64,000 nt of DNA from an uncultured Bacilli bacterium (GTDB lineage: Bacteria > Bacillota_I > Bacilli_A > RF39 > UBA660), in NCBI GenBank assembly GCA_934141535.1, contig CAKPCH010000007.1:1-64000 (forward strand). The letters are read 5' to 3'. The stretch's first letter is position 1; each line of letters opens with the position of its first letter. Shown piece after piece: positions 17,218 through 27,425 of the stretch. A program made the translations under genes and the position numbers. The notes under the pieces are model-generated. The model did no database searches. It was not told where the DNA came from and was given only the letters and a program-made list of their open reading frames with translations.

Positions 17218-18459
17218 ATGGGATATAATAGAGGAAATACGACATTAATATTAATAATAACATTGGTAAGTGTACTTGGATTGTCAATTGCTTTTGCAGC
17301 TTTTTCAAGTACACTAACAGTAAAAAGTAGTGCAACAATAACACCTGATTCAGGAAACTTTAAAGTAGTATTCTCAAGTAGTAGTACATCACTTTCAACA
17401 ACTAATGTGAGTGTAACAAAAACAGGGAATGCAACAGCAGGTACACCAACAATAGATAATAGCGGTAATCCAACAATCAAAAACTTAAGTGCTTCATTTA
17501 CAGCACCAGGAGAAAAAGTAGAATACACATTTTATGCAAGAAATGAAGGAAGTTATGATGCATATTTAAGTAGTGTAGTATTTGATAATATAAAAAATAA
17601 ATCTACATTTAAAGAGTGTGTAGCAGGAAGTGGAACAACTTCATCCTTAGTATCAGCAGCTTGTAATGGAATAAAAGTAACAACCACAGTATTAAGTACA
17701 TCATATACTGCTACCACATTAAATATAACAAATCATGTATTAAAAAAGAATAATAGTGAATTAGTAAAAGTAACAATAGAATATACGAGTGGCTCAAGTG
17801 TAGCAGATGGTCCATTTACAATAAATTTTGGTAAAATATATTTAACGTATGGTTCAACAAGTTTAAGTGGAATGCCAACAATACCTGAGGAACCAACAAT
17901 CTGTACAGCAGTAACAACAGCAACCACAGGAAATGTACCAACAGGAAATTTAAATCTTGGAGATGAATATACATGTCAAGTAGGAGATAGTTATACAAAT
18001 ACATTCTTTATATTAGAAAATATAGGAGATACAGTAAGTTTAATCATGAAAGAAAACTATACAGATTCATATGTACCAAAAACAGTTTCATGGTGTACGG
18101 ATGGTGGAGATGATGGTGATACTTGTAAAAATATAAGTTCAACAGGAAGTGAAGCACCAACTGGAAAAGATTACATGGGTCATATAAAAAGTATATTTAA
18201 TAAAGAAGGGGTAGAGGTTAGTTTTCCATCATTTGATCAATTGTTCTTTGCAGCTGGAAATACAGTAGAAGGTTTACCAACTTGGTTGCATGGTAATTTA
18301 TCATCAACAGCTGGTTATTGGACATCTACTTACGAAGACCATACTACTGATGCTGATCTTGTAAATTCTGATGGTAACTTGTATAATGATGATGTTTCTA
18401 CTGCTAATAAATATGGACTTCGTCCAGTTATAACTTTATCTAAATCATATATCCAATAA
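17218..18459 (+). CDS. TasA/camelysin-like surface protein B with GDEYTC domain
   Basis: A 413-residue exported protein, paralogous to those at 6727 and 39443. A hydrophobic segment (10-30) ends near IAFA. The N-terminal 225 residues are nearly identical to the paralogues (APGEKVEYTF, ARNEGSYDAYLSS). The C-terminal domain has GDEYTCQVGD, FFILEN, VSLIMKENYTDS, then GYWTSTYE and GLRPVITL. The variable-type stretch reads DGNLYNDDVS and is only moderately different in composition. Where copies A and C have GGC and CGC before the shared TTG codon, this copy has AAC, so it looks closest to an adenine-rich template. Probably displayed on the surface; ligand unknown. Confidence 0.78.
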   Translation: MGYNRGNTTLILIITLVSVLGLSIAFAAFSSTLTVKSSATITPDSGNFKVVFSSSSTSLSTTNVSVTKTGNATAGTPTIDNSGNPTIKNLSASFTAPGEKVEYTFYARNEGSYDAYLSSVVFDNIKNKSTFKECVAGSGTTSSLVSAACNGIKVTTTVLSTSYTATTLNITNHVLKKNNSELVKVTIEYTSGSSVADGPFTINFGKIYLTYGSTSLSGMPTIPEEPTICTAVTTATTGNVPTGNLNLGDEYTCQVGDSYTNTFFILENIGDTVSLIMKENYTDSYVPKTVSWCTDGGDDGDTCKNISSTGSEAPTGKDYMGHIKSIFNKEGVEVSFPSFDQLFFAAGNTVEGLPTWLHGNLSSTAGYWTSTYEDHTTDADLVNSDGNLYNDDVSTANKYGLRPVITLSKSYIQ

Positions 18460-18486
18460 AAGGAAATTAACAAATTTTCTTTTTTT
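18459..18486 (+). terminator. Terminator of surface protein B
   Basis: AAAGGAAATT (18459-18468), loop AACA, AATTTTCTTT (18473-18482), then T residues. Confidence 0.65.
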
Positions 18487-18533
18487 CTTGTTTATTTTTA
18501 AATACTAATGTATAATACTTTTAGGTGGTTATA

Positions 18534-21341
18534 ATGGATAAAATTATAATAAAAGGTGCTCGTGAAAATAACTTAAAAAATATAAATTTAGAGTTACCTA
18601 AAAATAAATTAATAGTAATGACAGGAGTGTCTGGAAGTGGTAAAAGTAGTTTAGCATTTGATACTATATATGCAGAAGGTCAAAGACGTTATGTAGAAAG
18701 TTTAAGTGCTTATGCAAGACAATTTTTAGGTGGTACTGATAAACCTGATGTTGATAGTATAGAGGGTTTAAGTCCTAGTATTAGTATAGATCAAAAAACT
18801 ACTAATAATAATCCAAGAAGTACTGTTGGTACTGTTACAGAAATATATGATTATTTAAGACTTTTATATGCAAGAATTGGAATACCTTATTGTCCAGTTC
18901 ATAATAAACCTATATCAAGTCAAAGTATAGAGGAAATGACTAATCAAATATTAGAACTTGATACTAATACTAAAATTAGAGTATTAAGTCCTGTAGTACA
19001 TGGAGAAAAAGGAACTCAAGTATCTGTTTTAGAAGATTTAAAGAAAGATGGATTTCAAAGAGTTAGAATAGATAATACTGAATATGATTTAACTGATACA
19101 ATAGAACTTTCTAAAACTAAAAAACATAATATTGATGTTGTTATTGATAGATTAATAATTAGAGAAGATATAAGATCAAGATTATATGAAGCTATTGAAC
19201 TAGCTTGTAAATTATCTAAAGGTAAATGTGTTATTGATGTAGTTGGTAAAGATGAAATTGTTATGAGTGAAAAGTATGCTTGCCCTTCATGTGATTTTAG
19301 TTTACCAGAATTAGAACCAAGATTATTTAGTTTTAATGCTCCATATGGTGCTTGTCCAGCATGTAATGGATTAGGTGTAAAACAAAAGATAAGTGTTGAT
19401 TTACTTATACCAGATAAAAATAAAAGTATATTAGATGGTGGTATAGTAGCTTATAATATGGATGCTTCAATATCAAATACACAAATGTTAACACTCGCTA
19501 AAAATTATAATATTGATTTATCACTTCCAATAAAAGACTTAAAAGAAGAAGAATTAGATTTAATACTTTATGGTTCTGATAAACCATTAGAATTTAATTA
19601 TACTTCAAATAATGGTAATACAAGAACTACAACTGATTATTTTGAAGGGGTCGTTAATAATTTAGAAAGACGTTATATAGAAACTAAAAGTGGATGGATA
19701 AGGGAATGGTTAGATAAATTTATGATGGAACTTCCATGTGAAATGTGTCATGGAGCGCGTCTTAATGATTCAGTTTTAGCTGTTAAAATAAATAAAAAGA
19801 ATATATATGAATTAACTTGTATGTCTATTGGTGAATTATATGATTTCTTTAATGATTTAAAATTAAATAAAGAACAAGAAAAGATAGCTGAATTAATATT
19901 AAAAGAAATTAAAGGCAGATTGAAGTTTTTAATTAATGTAGGACTTTCATATCTTTCATTAAATAGGAGTGCTGGAACATTAAGTGGTGGTGAATCTGGT
20001 AGAATAAGACTTGCTACTCAAATCGGTTCTAGATTAACAGGAGTTTTATATGTGCTTGATGAACCAAGTATTGGTCTTCATCAAAGAGATAATAATAGAC
20101 TTATAAATTCTTTACTAGAAATGAGAGATTTAGGTAATACTTTGGTAGTAGTAGAACATGATACTGATACTATGCTTGCTTCAGATTACTTAGTAGATAT
20201 AGGACCTTTAGCAGGTGTTCATGGTGGAGAAGTTGTAGCAAGCGGTACTCCTAGTGAAGTTATGAAAAATGAAAATAGTTTAACTGGTAAATATTTAAGT
20301 GGTAAATTAAAAATAGAAGTACCTAAAAAGCGTAGAAAAGGTAATGGAAAATATATTACTATAAAGGGTGCTCGTGAAAATAATTTAAAAAATATTAATG
20401 TTAAATTTCCACTTGGCAAATTTGTATGTGTTACAGGAGTATCAGGAAGTGGTAAAAGTAGTTTAGTAAATGAAATACTTTATAAGAGTGCTGCTGTTAA
20501 CTTATATAAGAGTAAATTAGTACCAGGAAAGTGTAAAGAAATAAAGGGATTAGAAAACATAGATAAAGTTATAAATATATCTCAAGATCCAATAGGTAGA
20601 ACACCACGTTCAAATCCTGCTACTTATGTTGGAGTATTTGATGATATTAGAGATGTATTTGCTAGTACAAAGGAAGCTAAAATGAGAGGCTATGATAAAG
20701 GAAGATTTTCTTTCAATGTAAAAGGTGGAAGATGTGAAGCATGTTGGGGAGACGGTGTTAAAAAGATAGAAATGCACTTTTTACCTGATGTATATGTTCC
20801 TTGTGAAGTATGTCATGGTACTCGTTATAATAAAGAAACATTACAAATAAAATATAAAGGAAAAAGTATTTATGATGTACTTGAAATGACTATAGAAGAA
20901 GCTTTAGAATTCTTTAAAAATATTCCAAAAGTAAGAGATAAAATACAAGTATTAGTAGATGTAGGCCTTTCATATATGAAACTTGGTCAGAGTGCTCCAA
21001 CATTATCAGGAGGAGAAGCAGGACGTGTAAAATTAGCAAAAGAATTACAAAAAAAACCTACAGGAAAAGGATTATTTATATTAGATGAACCTACTACTGG
21101 ATTACACACACATGATATAAAAAAATTATTACAAATATTAGATAGAATAGTAGATAATGGAGATACTGTTGTAGTAATAGAACATAATCTAGATGTTATA
21201 AAAGTAGCAGATTATATTATAGACATAGGTCCTGAAGGAGGTAGTGGCGGTGGAACAATAGTTGCTACAGGTACACCAGAAGAAATAGCTAAAATAAAAG
21301 AAAGCTATACAGGACAATTTTTGAAAGGAATGTTAAAATGA
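18534..21341 (+). CDS. uvrA: Excinuclease ABC subunit A
   Basis: A 935-residue damage-recognition ATPase of nucleotide excision repair. The first ATPase has GVSGSGKSSL (residues ~29-38). The first zinc finger is CPSCDFS...CPACNG and a second Cys cluster is CEMCHG. The second ATPase has TGVSGSGKSSL, with CEACWGDG and CEVCHG forming the second zinc site. Signature LSGGE occurs twice. Length is normal. ATG 18534 is chosen over the in-frame GTG at 18525, because GGTGG sits five bases before it. uvrB is not in the window. The stop overlaps the next start by four bases (ATGA). Confidence 0.96.
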   Translation: MDKIIIKGARENNLKNINLELPKNKLIVMTGVSGSGKSSLAFDTIYAEGQRRYVESLSAYARQFLGGTDKPDVDSIEGLSPSISIDQKTTNNNPRSTVGTVTEIYDYLRLLYARIGIPYCPVHNKPISSQSIEEMTNQILELDTNTKIRVLSPVVHGEKGTQVSVLEDLKKDGFQRVRIDNTEYDLTDTIELSKTKKHNIDVVIDRLIIREDIRSRLYEAIELACKLSKGKCVIDVVGKDEIVMSEKYACPSCDFSLPELEPRLFSFNAPYGACPACNGLGVKQKISVDLLIPDKNKSILDGGIVAYNMDASISNTQMLTLAKNYNIDLSLPIKDLKEEELDLILYGSDKPLEFNYTSNNGNTRTTTDYFEGVVNNLERRYIETKSGWIREWLDKFMMELPCEMCHGARLNDSVLAVKINKKNIYELTCMSIGELYDFFNDLKLNKEQEKIAELILKEIKGRLKFLINVGLSYLSLNRSAGTLSGGESGRIRLATQIGSRLTGVLYVLDEPSIGLHQRDNNRLINSLLEMRDLGNTLVVVEHDTDTMLASDYLVDIGPLAGVHGGEVVASGTPSEVMKNENSLTGKYLSGKLKIEVPKKRRKGNGKYITIKGARENNLKNINVKFPLGKFVCVTGVSGSGKSSLVNEILYKSAAVNLYKSKLVPGKCKEIKGLENIDKVINISQDPIGRTPRSNPATYVGVFDDIRDVFASTKEAKMRGYDKGRFSFNVKGGRCEACWGDGVKKIEMHFLPDVYVPCEVCHGTRYNKETLQIKYKGKSIYDVLEMTIEEALEFFKNIPKVRDKIQVLVDVGLSYMKLGQSAPTLSGGEAGRVKLAKELQKKPTGKGLFILDEPTTGLHTHDIKKLLQILDRIVDNGDTVVVIEHNLDVIKVADYIIDIGPEGGSGGGTIVATGTPEEIAKIKESYTGQFLKGMLK

Positions 21342-21805
21342 AAACAAGTTATGAATATACAAAGAAGGATTTAAAAAAATATCTATTAAAATCTAGAACT
21401 GTAAATAACATAATTTTATTTATAGTAGGATTATTAATTTATTTATATTTTACATATAATAATTTAAAAATAAATTCTATATTAATATATATACTAATAG
21501 AATTAGTCGCACTATTTCTTTTAAATTTAATATATTTATTTGCCTATATAAAAGTTAATGAAACACTAAATCTTAATTTATGTGGAACTTATAAAGTAGA
21601 ATTAACTCCAAATAAATTTTCTGTTACTGTTAATAAAAAGAAAACAGATTATAAATATAAAGATATAAAAAAACTAAAAGAAAAAAGAGACTATTTTATA
21701 ATAAAATTTAAAGGTACAAGAGAATATTTGACTTTTGAAAGAAAAATTATGAATCAAGAAGATTATACAAAAATGATAGAATATTTTAAAAATAAAATTA
21801 ATTAA
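21338..21805 (+). CDS. YcxB-like membrane protein
   Basis: A 155-residue protein with two transmembrane helices (about 24-43 and 48-70) and a C-terminal soluble strand-rich part (KVELTPNKFSVTV...YKYKDIKKLKEKRDYFIIKF) as in YcxB-family proteins. Function unknown. The ATGA overlap with uvrA indicates cotranscription and translational coupling. Confidence 0.65.
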   Translation: MKTSYEYTKKDLKKYLLKSRTVNNIILFIVGLLIYLYFTYNNLKINSILIYILIELVALFLLNLIYLFAYIKVNETLNLNLCGTYKVELTPNKFSVTVNKKKTDYKYKDIKKLKEKRDYFIIKFKGTREYLTFERKIMNQEDYTKMIEYFKNKIN

Positions 21806-21814
21806 TAAAAATTT

Positions 21815-21867
21815 AGTGCGAAGTAAACATATTTCATACATAAAATATGCTATTTCGCGCATTTTTT
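21815..21867 (+). terminator. Large terminator after the uvrA operon
   Basis: A long imperfect hairpin: GTGCGAAGTA with CATATTT on the left, AAATATG with TATTTCGCGC on the right, then ATTTTTT. Confidence 0.75.
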
Positions 21868-21917
21868 AACAAAAAATAGCAAAAAAAAGTATAATATCTG
21901 ACACTGTCTGACATTTA

Positions 21918-21946
21918 TTGACTGAAGCATAATTAGATAGTATAAT
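21918..21946 (+). promoter_or_regulatory. Strong sigma-A type promoter for the AMP-binding enzyme
   Basis: TTGACT (21918-21923), 17-base spacer, TATAAT (21941-21946). Just upstream, TCTGACA occurs twice ten bases apart (21898-21914), a possible binding site. Confidence 0.75.
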
Positions 21947-21982
21947 TAATATTGATGAATGATATATTTTAAGGAGAATTTT

Positions 21983-23776
21983 ATGAAAAAAGACAATTTA
22001 TTTGAATCAAAAGAGCTAAATAATAATACTGGATTTGCATCAATTGATAAGCCTTGGTTAAAATATTATACAGATGAGCAAATAAGCGAGATTGCTCCTA
22101 AGGTTAGTATGTATGAGTGTATGTATAATAATAATAAAGAACATTTAGATGATGTTGCATTTGAATATTTTGGAAGAAAAATTACATATCAAGAGCTTTT
22201 CAAAAATATTGACAATACTCAACAAGCACTATTATCACTTGGCGTAAAAAAAGGAGATATAGTTACGATTTGTTCTATAACAACCCCAGAAATTATATAT
22301 TCATTTTATGCTTTAAATAAAATAGGAGCTATATCTAACATGATTGATGTTAGATATACAAAACAAGCTATACAACATTTCTTAGATGAAGTAGAATCAA
22401 AATATTTTATTACATTAGATTTATGTTATCCTAAAATTGCTGATATAATTGATAAAACTAAAGTAGAAAAAACTATAATGGTTTCACCAATAAATTCTAT
22501 TCCTACTATTTTAAAAGTGGGTGCTAAATTTTCTAATGTAATAAAAGGTAAAAATTTATTAATTCCAAATAATGATAAGTTTATTGATTGGAACAATTTT
22601 ATATTTAATAGAAATAATGTGGGTACTGGAACAATTAGTTATGAAGAAAATTATCCTGTTGCAATAGTTCATACTGGAGGAACAACTGGAATTCCTAAAG
22701 GAGTATTATTATCAAATGAAAATTTTAATAATGTAACATTACAAATAAAAAATTCTAGTGTTAAGGCAGATAGAAATTATAAATTTTTAAATATAATGCC
22801 ACCATTTATTGCTTATGGTATAGCACTTGGTTTAAATACACCAATTACTTTAGGATGGAAAACAACAATTGTTCCACAATTTGATGCAAATAAATTTGAT
22901 GATTTATTAAGAAAATATAAACCTAATGCAGTAATGGGAGTCCCTGCATATTGGGAAACAGTTATGAAGTCAAATAAAATGAAAACGAAGCATGCAGAAC
23001 TATCATATATCAAAAATATTTTATTAGGTGGCGATAGAACAAAACCAGAATTTGAAAAAAGATTGGATGAATTTTTAATTAGTCATAATTGTAATGCAGG
23101 TGTAGGAAAAGGGTATAGTATGACCGAAGCTAGTGCATGTGCTACATTTTCAACACGTGAAGCAAATGAGCCTGGAAGTGTTGGAATACCATTACCTAAA
23201 ACAGTAATTTCAATATTTGAGCCGGGTACAACAAAAGAATTAACATATAATCAAGTAGGAGAAATTTGTATAAAGTCACCAACTATAATGATAGAATATT
23301 TTAAAAATCAAGAAGAAACAGATAAAGTCAAAGTAAAACATGAAGATGGATACTGGATTCATTCGGGTGATTTAGGTTATATAAATGAAAATGGCATTTT
23401 GTTTGTTAAGGATAGAATTAAAAGAATGATAATAAGAAGTGGTTTTAAAGTGTTCCCTTCTGAAATTGAAAATTTATTTATTACACATCCTGCTATTGAA
23501 GCATGTGCTGTTGTTGGAATTGATGATGAAGTTGATATTGCTGCCCCAAAGGCTTGCTTAGTATTGAATGAAAAATATAGAGGCTTAGAAAAAGAAGTAC
23601 AAGAAAAATTATTAATAATGCTAAGAAACAGCACATTGCCACCTTATTTTGAACCAGTTAAGTTTGAATTTAAGGATCAATTACCTTTAACTGATATAGG
23701 TAAAGTAGATTATATAGCATTACAGCAAGAAGAAACATTAGAAGAAAACAAGAAAATTAAACAACTAAAAAAGTAA
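21983..23776 (+). CDS. Acyl-CoA synthetase-like AMP-binding enzyme
   Basis: A 597-residue adenylate-forming enzyme. Core motifs are HTGGTTGIPKGVLLS (phosphate loop), GYSMTEASA, HSGDLGYINENG, KDRIKRMIIRSGFKVFP and the catalytic Lys in LTDIGKVDY near the C-terminus. It activates a carboxylic acid, most likely a fatty acid, to an acyl-adenylate and then a thioester. The C-terminal lid is complete, so it is probably active. It stands alone behind a strong promoter. ATG 21983 is preferred over the upstream ATG 21959, since AAGGAG lies six bases before it. The acid used cannot be read from the sequence. Confidence 0.88.
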   Translation: MKKDNLFESKELNNNTGFASIDKPWLKYYTDEQISEIAPKVSMYECMYNNNKEHLDDVAFEYFGRKITYQELFKNIDNTQQALLSLGVKKGDIVTICSITTPEIIYSFYALNKIGAISNMIDVRYTKQAIQHFLDEVESKYFITLDLCYPKIADIIDKTKVEKTIMVSPINSIPTILKVGAKFSNVIKGKNLLIPNNDKFIDWNNFIFNRNNVGTGTISYEENYPVAIVHTGGTTGIPKGVLLSNENFNNVTLQIKNSSVKADRNYKFLNIMPPFIAYGIALGLNTPITLGWKTTIVPQFDANKFDDLLRKYKPNAVMGVPAYWETVMKSNKMKTKHAELSYIKNILLGGDRTKPEFEKRLDEFLISHNCNAGVGKGYSMTEASACATFSTREANEPGSVGIPLPKTVISIFEPGTTKELTYNQVGEICIKSPTIMIEYFKNQEETDKVKVKHEDGYWIHSGDLGYINENGILFVKDRIKRMIIRSGFKVFPSEIENLFITHPAIEACAVVGIDDEVDIAAPKACLVLNEKYRGLEKEVQEKLLIMLRNSTLPPYFEPVKFEFKDQLPLTDIGKVDYIALQQEETLEENKKIKQLKK

Positions 23777-23792
23777 CGACGTTGCTTTTTTT
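23767..23792 (+). terminator. Terminator of the AMP-binding enzyme gene
   Basis: AAAGTAAC, loop GAC, GTTGCTTT (one G-T pair), then a T run; it includes the TAA stop. Confidence 0.65.
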
Positions 23793-23876
23793 TGTTTAAA
23801 GTGATATGATGAACATAGTAGTATAATGTGTACGAGCAGTATAAGTACATTGTAATAAATTAGATGGAGGTTATAT

Positions 23877-26096
23877 ATGGAAATTAATTACTACATATTT
23901 TTTTCATTAGCAGGATTTATAAATTTGATTTTGCTAATGATTGTATTTTTTTCACGTAAGAGAAAAGCTTTGTTTGAAAACAATATTTATATTGCACTAA
24001 TGTTTTGTACAGTTATAGGTATTATAAACGAAATAGTTATGGTATATTGTGTTCCTTTCTTGGAAACAAATATCTTTATAAAAGAATTTGTTTCTAAACT
24101 ATTTTTAGTAATAACAGAGGCATGGATATTTTTATTAAGTTGTTATACTGCAATTGTATCAAATAACTTAGTAGGAAAAAAATTTGATAACAGTAAAAGT
24201 GAACTATTTTATTTATTAATATTATATATTATATGTGCTGCTATAACTTGTTTATTACCTATTAATTATGCATATAATTCTACTAGAACTTCTTGGCTAT
24301 ATACATATGGTTTAAGCACTAAAATGGTATTTATAACTGCAATTATTTTTATTACTATAAGTTTAATTTATGTATTTAAAAATAAAACAAAAACAAAAAA
24401 ATTTATACCTTTATATACTTATATAGTTTTAAGTATAATTGTAAGTTTTATTCAACAAATAGATCCTAACATGTTAATGATTAGTTTTATAGAAACTGTA
24501 ATAATACTTTTAATGTATTTTACAATAGAAAATCCAGATGTAAAAATGATTCAAGAATTAGAGTTAGCCCGTGATACAGCAGAGAAAGCAAATAATGCTA
24601 AAAGTGATTTCTTAAGTAGTATGTCTCATGAAATACGTACTCCTTTAAATGCTATTAAAGGATTTAGTGAATGTATTGAAGACTCTAAAACATTAGAAGA
24701 AGCAAAAGAGAATGCTAGTGATATAGTAAGTGCTTCAGATACATTATTAGAGATAGTAAATGGAATACTAGATATAAGTAAAATAGAAGCAAATAAAATG
24801 GAATTAGTAGAAGGTGAATATAATATAAGTGAAATATTAACTAATTTAGTTAATATGACAAAAATAAAAATAGGAGAAAAAGATATAGAACTTAGATGTG
24901 ATTTTGCAAAAGATTTACCAAGTGTATTATATGGAGATAAAGGAAAAGTACAACAAGTAATATTAAACCTACTTACAAATGCAGCAAAATATACAGATAA
25001 AGGATATATAGATTTTAAAATAAGTTGTGTAAATGAAAAAGAAATATGTAAATTAGTAATATCAGTAACAGATACAGGAAGAGGAATAAAAAGTGATAAG
25101 ATAGATAAATTATTTACTAAGTTTAATAGATTAGAAGAAGATAGAAATACAACAATAGAAGGAACAGGATTAGGACTAGCAATAACAAAGAATTTAGTAA
25201 GTATGATGGGAGGAAAAATAGTAGTAGATTCAACATATGGAAAAGGAAGCAAATTTACAATATTCCTAAGTCAAAAAATAGTAAATAAAAAAGGAATAAA
25301 TAAAGAAGAAGAAATAAAAGAAAGAATAGAATTTCCAAATACAAAAGCATTAGTAGTAGATGATAACTATTTAAATTTAAAGATAGCAAGTAAATTATTA
25401 AAAGAAAGAAAAATAGAAACAGAACAAGTATCAAGTGGATATGAATGTATAGAGAAAATAAAAGGAAATAATAAATACGATATAATATTTATGGATATAA
25501 TGATGCCAAAATTAAGTGGAGTAGAAACATTAAAAGAATTAAAGAAAATAGAAGAATTTAATATACCAGTAATAGCTTTAACAGCAGATGCGATGAGTGG
25601 AGTATCAAATAAATATATAGAAGTAGGGTTTAATGATTATTTAAGTAAACCAATAGAAAAGAATGAATTAAATAAAGTATTAAATAAATATTTAAAAGGA
25701 CAAGAATTAAAAGAAGATAAAAAAGAAGAGAATAGTGAAGAAACAAAGATAAAATATTTAAAAGAAAATAATATAGATATAACAAATAGTTTAGAACTAT
25801 TAGGAGACATAAAAACATATGAAGAAACATTAGAATACTTTAAAGAAGAGAATAAAACAAGAATACCAAGATTAAAGAAAAATAAAGAAGAAGAGAATAT
25901 GAAAGATTATGCGATAGATGTACATGCATTAAAGAGTGATAGTAAATATTTAGGGTTTAAAGAATTAGCAGAGATTTCATATGAACAAGAAATGAAAAGT
26001 AAAGCAAATGATATAGAATATGTAAATAATCATTTTGAAGAATTAATGAAAGAATATAATAAAATAACAAATATTATAGATAAATATAAGAGATAG
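23877..26096 (+). CDS. Hybrid sensor histidine kinase with receiver and Hpt domains
   Basis: A 739-residue membrane kinase. Residues 1-220 hold about seven transmembrane helices, like the 7TM sensor of HisKA_7TM kinases. Then come HisKA with His251 (SHEIRTPLN), HATPase_c with LTNAAKYT, DTGRGI and GTGLGLAI, a receiver domain (about 490-615) with Asp near 540 (FMDIMMPK) and Lys in LSKPI, and an Hpt domain near 683 (VHALKSDSKYLGF). It therefore carries the His-Asp-His part of a phosphorelay in one chain and needs a final response regulator. Spo0A (12496) is the only unpaired regulator in the window and a reasonable partner, but this is inference. The 3' end is nearly identical to the fragment at 1-86. 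Confidence 0.9.
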   Translation: MEINYYIFFSLAGFINLILLMIVFFSRKRKALFENNIYIALMFCTVIGIINEIVMVYCVPFLETNIFIKEFVSKLFLVITEAWIFLLSCYTAIVSNNLVGKKFDNSKSELFYLLILYIICAAITCLLPINYAYNSTRTSWLYTYGLSTKMVFITAIIFITISLIYVFKNKTKTKKFIPLYTYIVLSIIVSFIQQIDPNMLMISFIETVIILLMYFTIENPDVKMIQELELARDTAEKANNAKSDFLSSMSHEIRTPLNAIKGFSECIEDSKTLEEAKENASDIVSASDTLLEIVNGILDISKIEANKMELVEGEYNISEILTNLVNMTKIKIGEKDIELRCDFAKDLPSVLYGDKGKVQQVILNLLTNAAKYTDKGYIDFKISCVNEKEICKLVISVTDTGRGIKSDKIDKLFTKFNRLEEDRNTTIEGTGLGLAITKNLVSMMGGKIVVDSTYGKGSKFTIFLSQKIVNKKGINKEEEIKERIEFPNTKALVVDDNYLNLKIASKLLKERKIETEQVSSGYECIEKIKGNNKYDIIFMDIMMPKLSGVETLKELKKIEEFNIPVIALTADAMSGVSNKYIEVGFNDYLSKPIEKNELNKVLNKYLKGQELKEDKKEENSEETKIKYLKENNIDITNSLELLGDIKTYEETLEYFKEENKTRIPRLKKNKEEENMKDYAIDVHALKSDSKYLGFKELAEISYEQEMKSKANDIEYVNNHFEELMKEYNKITNIIDKYKR

Positions 26097-26187
26097 TAAA
26101 ATCTATTTCTTTTTTATTAAAATTATATATAAATTTCATAAATTTATCATAATTTAGGTATACTATTATAGTGTTAGGAGAGATAGT

Positions 26188-27366
26188 ATGAAGGATAATG
26201 ATGTAAAAGAAGCAGAAATAGTAAATGAAAAAGAAAGTAAAAAAGAAAATTCAAATAATACAAGTAATAATTTAAAAGAGTTTTTAAATTCTAAAGTATT
26301 TTATACATTGTGTGCTTTTATACTTGGAGCACTCATTATGCATTTTTTAATGTTACCAGTACAGAATAATAGTGTTAAGAATGTATCAAATACTAATTAT
26401 AAGACAACTACTGTAGAAGAAGAAAGTGATTTAAAGAATGCTATTAAAAATGTATATGATTCTACTGTTTATATAGAAGTTAGTGGTAATTATGGTGGAG
26501 CAACTGGATCAGGATTTGTTTATAAAGCAGATGATGATTATGGATATATATTAACTAATTATCATGTTATAGAAAATGGTGATGAGTATAAAGTAACTTT
26601 TACTGATAAGAGTGAAGTAGAGGCTACTTTAGTAGGTGGAGATTCTTATTATGATATTGCTATATTAAAGGTAAGTAGGGATGCTATTAAAAGTGTTGCT
26701 GTTACTGGAGATTCTTCAACATTAGAACTTGGTGATACAGTATTTACTGTAGGTTCTCCTCTTGGAAAAGAATATATGGGTACAATTACAAAAGGAATTG
26801 TATCTGGAACTAATAGGACAGTTTCTGTATCATTAAGTAGTGGTTCATATTTAATGGAAGTTATACAAATAGATGCTTCAATTAATAGTGGTAATAGTGG
26901 TGGAGCTTTATGTAATATTAAAGGTGAAGTTATTGGTATTACATCATCTAAGTTAGTTGGTAGTGGTGTAGAAGGTATGGGATTTGCTATACCAATTAAA
27001 TCAGTAATGGATATAATAGATAACATAGAATCTGGAAAAGAAATTGTAAGACCATATTTAGGAGTTCAATTAGTAGATATTTCAAATACTTTTGCACTTC
27101 AATACTACTATAATATAAGAATTGGTAAAGATGTAACATTTGGTGCTGTTTTAAGTTCAGTAGAAGATAATAAACCAGCAAGTAATGCAGGACTTAAAGT
27201 AGGTGATGTTATAGTTGAAGTTGATGGTGAAAAGGTTGAAGATGTATCACACTTTAAATATATTTTATATAAACATAATGTAGGTGATAGTATTTCTGTT
27301 AAGTATTATAGAAATAACTCTATAGAAGAAACTACAATAAATTTAAGTGAAGCTATTAATAAATAG
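26188..27366 (+). CDS. htrA: HtrA-like membrane-anchored serine protease with PDZ domain
   Basis: A 392-residue protein. A cytoplasmic acidic tail (1-36) is followed by one transmembrane helix (about 37-55) and an extracytoplasmic trypsin-like domain with His126 (TNYHVIENG), Asp156 (YYDIAIL) and Ser236 (SGNSGGAL), then one PDZ domain (about 290-380, GLKVGDVIVEVDG). HtrA proteases degrade or refold damaged envelope proteins. RBS TAGGAGAG. Its stop lies in the loop of a terminator hairpin. Confidence 0.92.
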   Translation: MKDNDVKEAEIVNEKESKKENSNNTSNNLKEFLNSKVFYTLCAFILGALIMHFLMLPVQNNSVKNVSNTNYKTTTVEEESDLKNAIKNVYDSTVYIEVSGNYGGATGSGFVYKADDDYGYILTNYHVIENGDEYKVTFTDKSEVEATLVGGDSYYDIAILKVSRDAIKSVAVTGDSSTLELGDTVFTVGSPLGKEYMGTITKGIVSGTNRTVSVSLSSGSYLMEVIQIDASINSGNSGGALCNIKGEVIGITSSKLVGSGVEGMGFAIPIKSVMDIIDNIESGKEIVRPYLGVQLVDISNTFALQYYYNIRIGKDVTFGAVLSSVEDNKPASNAGLKVGDVIVEVDGEKVEDVSHFKYILYKHNVGDSISVKYYRNNSIEETTINLSEAINK

Positions 27367-27379
27367 CTTCTTTTCTTTT
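27349..27379 (+). terminator. Terminator of htrA
   Basis: GAAGCTATT (27349-27357), loop AATA, AATAGCTTC (27362-27370), then TTTTCTTTT. Confidence 0.8.
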
Positions 27380-27425
27380 AAACACCAAGTATATTTTTAT
27401 TCATAAAATATATTGAGGTGAATTT

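Noticed and set aside
18525..18533. GTG start for uvrA
   Set aside because: It falls within the GGTGG ribosome site of ATG 18534, which gives the normal UvrA N-terminus.
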